A stretch of DNA of 64,000 bases, from the NCBI GenBank assembly GCA_024291935.2, contig JAGTYA010000026.1, forward strand, positions 5,498,001 to 5,562,000, given 5' to 3'. Each line of letters opens with the position of its first letter. The stretch's first letter is position 1. This document shows positions 59,301-64,000 of the stretch, piece by piece. This DNA comes from Okapia johnstoni (Eukaryota > Chordata > Mammalia > Artiodactyla > Giraffidae). The translations under genes and the position numbers were made by a program. The notes beneath the pieces are model-generated. The model was given only the letters and a program-made list of their open reading frames with translations. It was not told the DNA's origin and did not search any database.

Positions 59301-62300
59301 AGGCTGCAACTCCTACCCCTACGCAATCTGACCATTTTAAATTCTGCCTCTAATTCAGCTCTTCATCCAAGAGACGCTTCTGATGGAAGAGAAACAGCCT
59401 ACGTATACACGTTTGAACTAGGATGCAGATTCTGATAGCAGTAAACCTACTGACTTTTAGCCCTACCAGGGTCTGAGTGCCACCCTTCCAGGCTGCTTCT
59501 ATTCAGCACCCCATGCTGTCCTGGGAGACCAACCACAGGTGAGAGATTACGCCTAGAATGAGATACCGCACTGCTCCTGGAGGAATCTCCTCAGAATGAA
59601 AATGAGGAATTCGAGTTTGGTGAAGCCAATATTCCACAATAAAAGCACAACCTCACCCTCTGCCACCTGTGCTCTCTGGTCCCCTTGCCCCTTCCTGGAG
59701 CCCACCTTGGCTATGATGCAATGAAGCCTGACCACCATGTTCCACTAGGTATCATAGCAGCAGTTCAGACTTCCTTAAGGAGATGTTCTATGTCCCTCTG
59801 CAACAATTCTGCTCCCTTTTCTCCTTATATTCTTAGATTACTGTGGCTGAAAGAGAGTGACCAACTTTTCGGTGCTGGCTTTTACAAGGCATTGGAAGGT
59901 AACACTAAATATAGTATCTGCCAACCTCTCTGCACAGCAAGCACCCACCACCACCACCACCACCACCACCAGTGAAGACAAAAGTAAAAGTTACTACTAG
60001 AAGAACTTGCTGCTAGTAGAAGAACTTGCAATGAGAACTCTAGCACTCAACTCCAGAAATCCTTGTCCTCAGACATATTTAGACTGAGAAATTCTATGAC
60101 CTCAGTGCCTGAGTGGGAAGAAATATAAAAAAAAAAAACAAAAGAAACAAGGAAACGTTTCCTGACTCTCCTGTACGGGGTACCTGGAGGGGACCACCAG
60201 GGTACAATGACTGACATGAGGCCAACGGCTGCCTCTGTACGTGCCCTTAGCAGATCTTGTCTTCCTGGCCTGAGTGACCAGTCTTTCTGGCCCTCTGACA
60301 TTACTGGTGACCACTGGACCAGCAACCATAGTAGCCTGGGGCCAAGGTCACAGCACTGGTTCCCTCCGGAGGAGGGACTGCCTCTGTAGGACACAACTGG
60401 ACACAAGGGCAGGGCTTTCTGCCACAGAGGTGAAGACGACAAAACTGTGAACCCGCTCAACTGGAAACTCTAGTATACCACTGTATTAACCAGCTGACTC
60501 AGGTCACTGCCTCCCCTCAAGTTTCATTCCTCACAGCCCAAGCTCACCTCATGTCCCTCCTCAAACAGTCCAGCTGTGGCTCCTCTTTTTCAAGGGCCCC
60601 AGGGTGTAAAAGAACACTGGGAATTTGCAGACTCCCAGGGGGAACAATATTTAGTAATGCAAAAAACACAAAATTTACAACTCAAAAGAAAAATAGCTAA
60701 CCAAAGGGGAAAAAAGATAACAAACAAAACACAAAATAATCTCCCAGGTCAGAAAGAACATGCAAAGGCAAACGTTATTTCCAAACTTGACACTTGCTTC
60801 CTTCTCACAGCGCGAGGCTGGAAACGTTCCCTTACCTGGGCTTTCTCTGAGCTGTCCTCTTGGTAGCACTTTGGACACTCCCAGCAATTTGGCAATTCCT
60901 CGTTAAGCAACCCCTCTCCATCCATCTATAGGCAGAGAGCGGTATTAAAAATCTGTCTCATTTAAAAAACAGACAAAACCCAATCTGTCTCTTAAGTTTC
61001 CTTTATCAAACAGTAACACAGACATTCGGTTGGGAAGAGTTACTCACTTCTAAACACACTGGTCTACAAGGGAGGAAAAAAAATAAAATAAAATCAAGAG
61101 CCATTTGGCCTCACTCTCAGCCAGTGGGATACTGGCCACACTCACTCTTGGTTACATTGATCAAATTTAGACTCCAAGAGAAGAGTCCCAAGAGTCTGAA
61201 CCAATCTGGGGTCTTTTCCCCTGACACATACATTCTCCTGAGGGTCCCATGCCACTCTGTAAAGGGAAATGAGCATACAGGAATGGTGCCAGTGTGATCT
61301 TGAGTGTGGGGCATAATGGTTATGACGCAGTTATGGCTTTGGTTTGGAGACTAGTAACCAGGTCTCTATGACTCAACTGTTAGGTGAGAATAAATAACAA
61401 TATCCACTTTACATGGTAGTGGTGAGGATTAAATGGATTAAATATTATATAAGATGTTTAGAAAAATGTGTGGCATGTAGTAAACACTTTGTACTAACCA
61501 TTGTCATCATCATGACGGTTATACCCTATTTTATCAAATCCAAGATACACATTTTTTTACATTCGAATTGTCTGAAACTGGGCGGCTTTTCACAATTAAC
61601 AGTGTCTTATATAATCATTGTTAGCCAGGTGGCAGTCATGACATAGTGGACACCTTCAGAAAAACCAAGAAAGTACCAGCACCAACCAGTGTATTTTAGA
61701 TTTACAGAAAATCTAAAGTAGACCCAACTTCACAGGGTTGTCTTAAAGATTAAATGAGGAGTCATATAAAACAGTGCTTCTCCATTCTGGCTGCACATTA
61801 GAATCACTTGGGGAGCTTTTGAACACACCCGGGCCCAAGGTCCATGGTAGCTGACTCAATATCTGAGGTTAAGGCTTAAACCTCACTACATTATTTTTTT
61901 GGCCGAGCTGTGTGGCTTGTGCGATCTTAGTTGCTGATCAGGGATGGAACTCGGGCCTTCAGCAGTGAAAGCCCATAACTCTGACACTGGACTCCCAATT
62001 CCTATTACTCCCTGGGGCAGTGCACTACTGCAGGTGTGCACAGAGCCTGATACAAACTCAACACACACTAAATGTCAGCTGACAGTATTACTCTCACCAT
62101 CTTTCAGGAACTAATAACCGTGGATACAATAAAGCATGTAATAGAGACGCTTAAAAGATGTGAGGCATTCCAAAACTACGCTATTCCACGATGGCTGGGG
62201 ACTCCAAACATACCCACCAAGGCCCACCTGTAAGCTCCATGAGGGCAGGAACCAGGACTATTTTGTACTAGTTTAGCCTCAGGGTTTAGTTCAGTGCCCA

Positions 62301-63388
62301 ACACCAAATATAGATGCTGAATCAAGAGCAGATGTTAGATCCCTCTGTGACCCACAGCAGCCTCTCTTGACAGATGTCCCACTCTCCTCTGCTCCACTCA
62401 GAGTCTTTAGACACTGTATTAGCTGAGACCTCATGGGCCCCGCCCCTTAGGCCTCTCCTCACCTGGAGGCAGCCAGGATGAACAATCTCATTGCAGATAC
62501 AGCATTCCATGAGTTTCTTCTCAAAGTCCTGTGTCTCCTCATTTTGATCCACCTCTCCACAGAGGGAACATGTGACAGAGTGAGGCAGTCTGGGCTACAA
62601 GAGGACAAAGACAGAAACCAAGAAAAGAGTGGGCTTAGATCCTTATCATTCAGCTTCCCTTTAACTGAAGATGGATAATTTGGTTCCTGCAATTCTCTAG
62701 TAAACACTTAAGAGAGCATGGAGACCACGTGGAAAGAAGAGAGGTTCTGGCAGGAAAGTGACAAGGGAAGAAGATAGCAAGAGTCAACTAGCTGAGGAGT
62801 AGAGACCCACAGGGTACAGTTTATTTTCAGTTGGCCTATCCTTGGCCTCCCAGGTCCTTCCTTTCTAGTCCACTTAAAGAGGGAACAGACTGCAGTGATC
62901 TGTTCTTCAAACACTAGTCCCTCATTTGAAAATTAGGCAAAAATTAAATTATGTTAAATATTAGACACCTTCCTTCTAAATCCAGAGACAAAAGGGACAA
63001 AATGAAAACAGCCATAAAGAGAGCAAAAGCTTTTCTTTCCAGCTCTGCTGGGTATATTTCAGCCCCACCCCCGGCACTACACCCCTCCCCCATATTCTTT
63101 ACCCAGCAGATCACTCACTGCCAAGCACTGCCGGAGGACACAGGACTGCTTCATGCGACCAGGCCCCCCAAACTTCTTCATGTCCCTGCAGTAGTGACAA
63201 ACACCACACTCTCCTTGCACGCAGGCTTTGCATTTTCGACATCGCACTCGTCTCCGTCTGGCTCCAGACACGATGGGAGAGGCAGCGGCTGGGCGCACAG
63301 GTGTTAACCGCGGGGCTGGTTTCATAGTGTGAGGCTTTGTGATGGGGATGGTAGGAACCCGCACCTTTGGCCGGGTTGGGAATTTAAG
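54044..63388 (-). CDS. KDM2A: Lysine demethylase 2A (FBXL11), C-terminal 641 residues (last eight coding exons)
   Basis: KDM2A binds unmethylated CpG islands and removes methyl groups from H3K36me1/2. Exons present: 63388-63119, 62594-62463, 60925-60836, 58899-58187, 56373-56210, 55619-55461, 54883-54668, 54225-54044. They sum to 1926 nt; 641 aa plus stop matches human residues 522-1162 exactly. All junctions are GT-AG with closing phases. Domains in order are CXXC zinc finger, PHD finger, acidic Glu/Asp tract, F-box and LRRs, ending DEKLIQKIS. The catalytic JmjC half is encoded beyond the right edge, so the gene is cut by the window and not truncated. The intron between 58900 and 60835 holds a (CAC)n run, and the one between 60926 and 62462 holds a SINE and a MER5A. 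Confidence 0.96.
57285..57465. repeat. MER5A-like hAT remnant in a KDM2A intron
   Basis: The text 'gttaccc'-free core 'tctaacaaggtcccaggtat' followed by 'catcacactttgaaaactacc' is the MER5 end. The opposite end is decayed. It lies between exons 56373 and 58187. Confidence 0.6.
58187..58899 (-). other. KDM2A: KDM2A linker, acidic tract and F-box exon
   Basis: This large exon (713 nt) encodes [19 protein letters not shown], a Ser/Pro-rich linker, and an acidic tract from (CCT)n-like DNA at about 58345-58400. It then encodes the F-box ([19 protein letters not shown] to VCKTWYKW), which binds SKP1. Confidence 0.92.
59942..59972. repeat. (CAC)n microsatellite in a KDM2A intron
   Basis: About nine CAC/ACC triplets in a row ('cacccaccaccaccaccacc' and on) sit between the exons at 58899 and 60836. 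Confidence 0.9.
61770..61885 (+). repeat. MER5A DNA transposon remnant
   Basis: The segment 'ctggctgcacattagaatca' followed by 'cttggggagcttttgaac' is the MER5A consensus end. It abuts the SINE at 61886. Confidence 0.8.
61886..62003 (-). repeat. tRNA-type SINE, reverse orientation
   Basis: The segment 'tttttttggccgagctgtg ... atcttagttgctgatcaggg ... actctgacactggactccc' is a diverged reversed CHR-type SINE in a KDM2A intron. Confidence 0.78.
63119..63388 (-). other. KDM2A: KDM2A CXXC zinc-finger exon
   Basis: This 270-nt exon encodes the CXXC domain: CRKCKAC, CGVCHYC, then CVLRQC, with all eight zinc-binding cysteines. The KFGG segment contacts the CpG dinucleotide in the family. The methionine codon at 63325-63323 (HTMKPAPR) corresponds to human Met543, which is reported as the start of the short, demethylase-lacking isoform; its reading frame is intact here. 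Confidence 0.92.
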
Positions 63389-63463
63389 CTGGAAAGAGAA
63401 AGCAGTGAGGTCAAACATATAAAGCAGCTCTATGGACTGGAGTGGGCAGAAGATGACATGGCC

Positions 63464-63687
63464 TGGCAAACTATGGCCCGAGGGCAAATCGCCCACAGAC
63501 CATCTTTGTAAACAAAAATTTACAGGCACAAAACCGTGCTCTCATTTTTGTTTTGTCCATGGGTGCTTTCTAGTGCCCTGGCAGAGCTGAGAAGCTGCAA
63601 CAGACTGTATGGCCTGCAAAACTTAGAAAATTATCATCTTTATTACATTTATTACCTACACATCATCTTCACAAAAGAAGTTTGCCA
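63464..63687. mobile_element. hAT-type nonautonomous DNA element with 9-bp terminal inverted repeats
   Basis: The left end is tggcaaact (63464-63472); the right end is its reverse complement agtttgcca (63679-63687). The interior 'atggcccgagggcaaatc' and 'gtatggcctgcaaaactt' match the well-known mammalian hAT MITE carrying 'gcaaactatggcc' ends. It lies 76 bp upstream (in the gene sense) of the CXXC exon. Confidence 0.7.
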
Positions 63688-64000
63688 ATCCCTTCAGACT
63701 ACTTCAGCCACATCCCTCTCACTCTGTTGAGCTGCCCTTCCTTGAAGCTTTCTATGCACCAAAGGCATTGCAGGGGCCCTCCAATATTTCCTTATCCTGA
63801 ATATTATTACTCAGAGTACACTCCTGAAGAAGACAGGAAACTACTTGAGGGAGCAACAAGTCTTATTCTTTATTATTCTAAATCCAACCCTACAATTCCG
63901 GCACATAGCAGACACTCCCAATAATAGCTGAGCATGAATAAATTTCTCAGGTATATGTTTATGATTTTAGCACCTGTATTTTACCTTGCTGGTGACCTTT
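63688..64000. other. KDM2A intron, right edge of window
   Basis: AT-rich intronic sequence continues to the edge. It holds a possible MIR/L2 tail ('cggcacatagcagacactcc' then 'aatagctgagcatgaataaat') at about 63890-63945, and I see no exon. Confidence 0.5.

Larger units (their letters stand above)
60836..62594 (-). other. KDM2A: KDM2A PHD finger exons
   Basis: Exon 62594-62463 has [18 protein letters not shown], and exon 60925-60836 has CWECPKC, completing the Cys4-His-Cys3 pattern of a PHD finger. The intervening intron (60926-62462) is 1.5 kb. Confidence 0.92.

Noticed and set aside
59942..59972. A (CAC)n run considered as a CRISPR or coding repeat.
   Set aside because: It is a simple trinucleotide microsatellite in a mammalian intron.

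Overview
The window is nuclear DNA of a ruminant, almost certainly a bovid. It carries ruminant-type retroposons (tRNA-derived Bov-tA/BovA SINEs, a BovB/BovA-type 3' segment, cetartiodactyl tRNA-Glu SINEs and young ruminant-type L1 3' ends) around mammalian genes with ordinary GT-AG introns and CpG-island promoters. Four genes lie head to tail on the minus strand. From right to left, which is the direction of transcription, they are KDM2A (3' part only), GRK2/ADRBK1, ANKRD13D and SSH3. I recall the same order and common orientation on human 11q13.2, so this is conserved synteny (cattle chromosome 29 is the likely counterpart, by inference).

Layout. 225-7246: SSH3, 14 coding exons, 648 aa; its 3' UTR runs off the left edge. 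7247-8340: compact SSH3 promoter and spacer. 8340-19024: ANKRD13D, 15 coding exons, 604 aa, with a 5 kb intron filled by a nested LINE/SINE block. 19025-22455: CpG-island promoter of ANKRD13D, then a spacer with a young L1 flanked by a 19-bp target-site duplication and an old L2. 22455-41168: GRK2, 21 coding exons, 689 aa, with a 9.7 kb first intron. 41169-51070: intergenic stretch with the GRK2 CpG island, a degenerate GACC-rich repeat, many SINEs/LINEs and one promoter-like GC island that belongs to no recognised gene. About 51070-64000: KDM2A, a long 3' UTR plus the last eight coding exons (641 aa: CXXC, PHD, acidic tract, F-box, LRRs). The JmjC demethylase half lies beyond the right edge.

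The exons were joined by reading protein similarity and splice sites on the minus strand. In all four genes the phases close exactly and the total is a multiple of three. The genes are neighbours, not a pathway: SSH3 is a cofilin phosphatase, ANKRD13D a ubiquitin-binding endocytic adaptor, GRK2 a receptor kinase and KDM2A a CpG-island histone demethylase. GRK2 and ANKRD13D both touch receptor internalisation, but that is only a thematic link. I found no evidence for a novel biological system. The points most worth a check are the orphan NRF1/Sp1 island, a GC-AG intron in ANKRD13D, the degenerate minisatellite beside the GRK2 island, and an AT-rich homeodomain/POU-like cluster in GRK2 intron 1.
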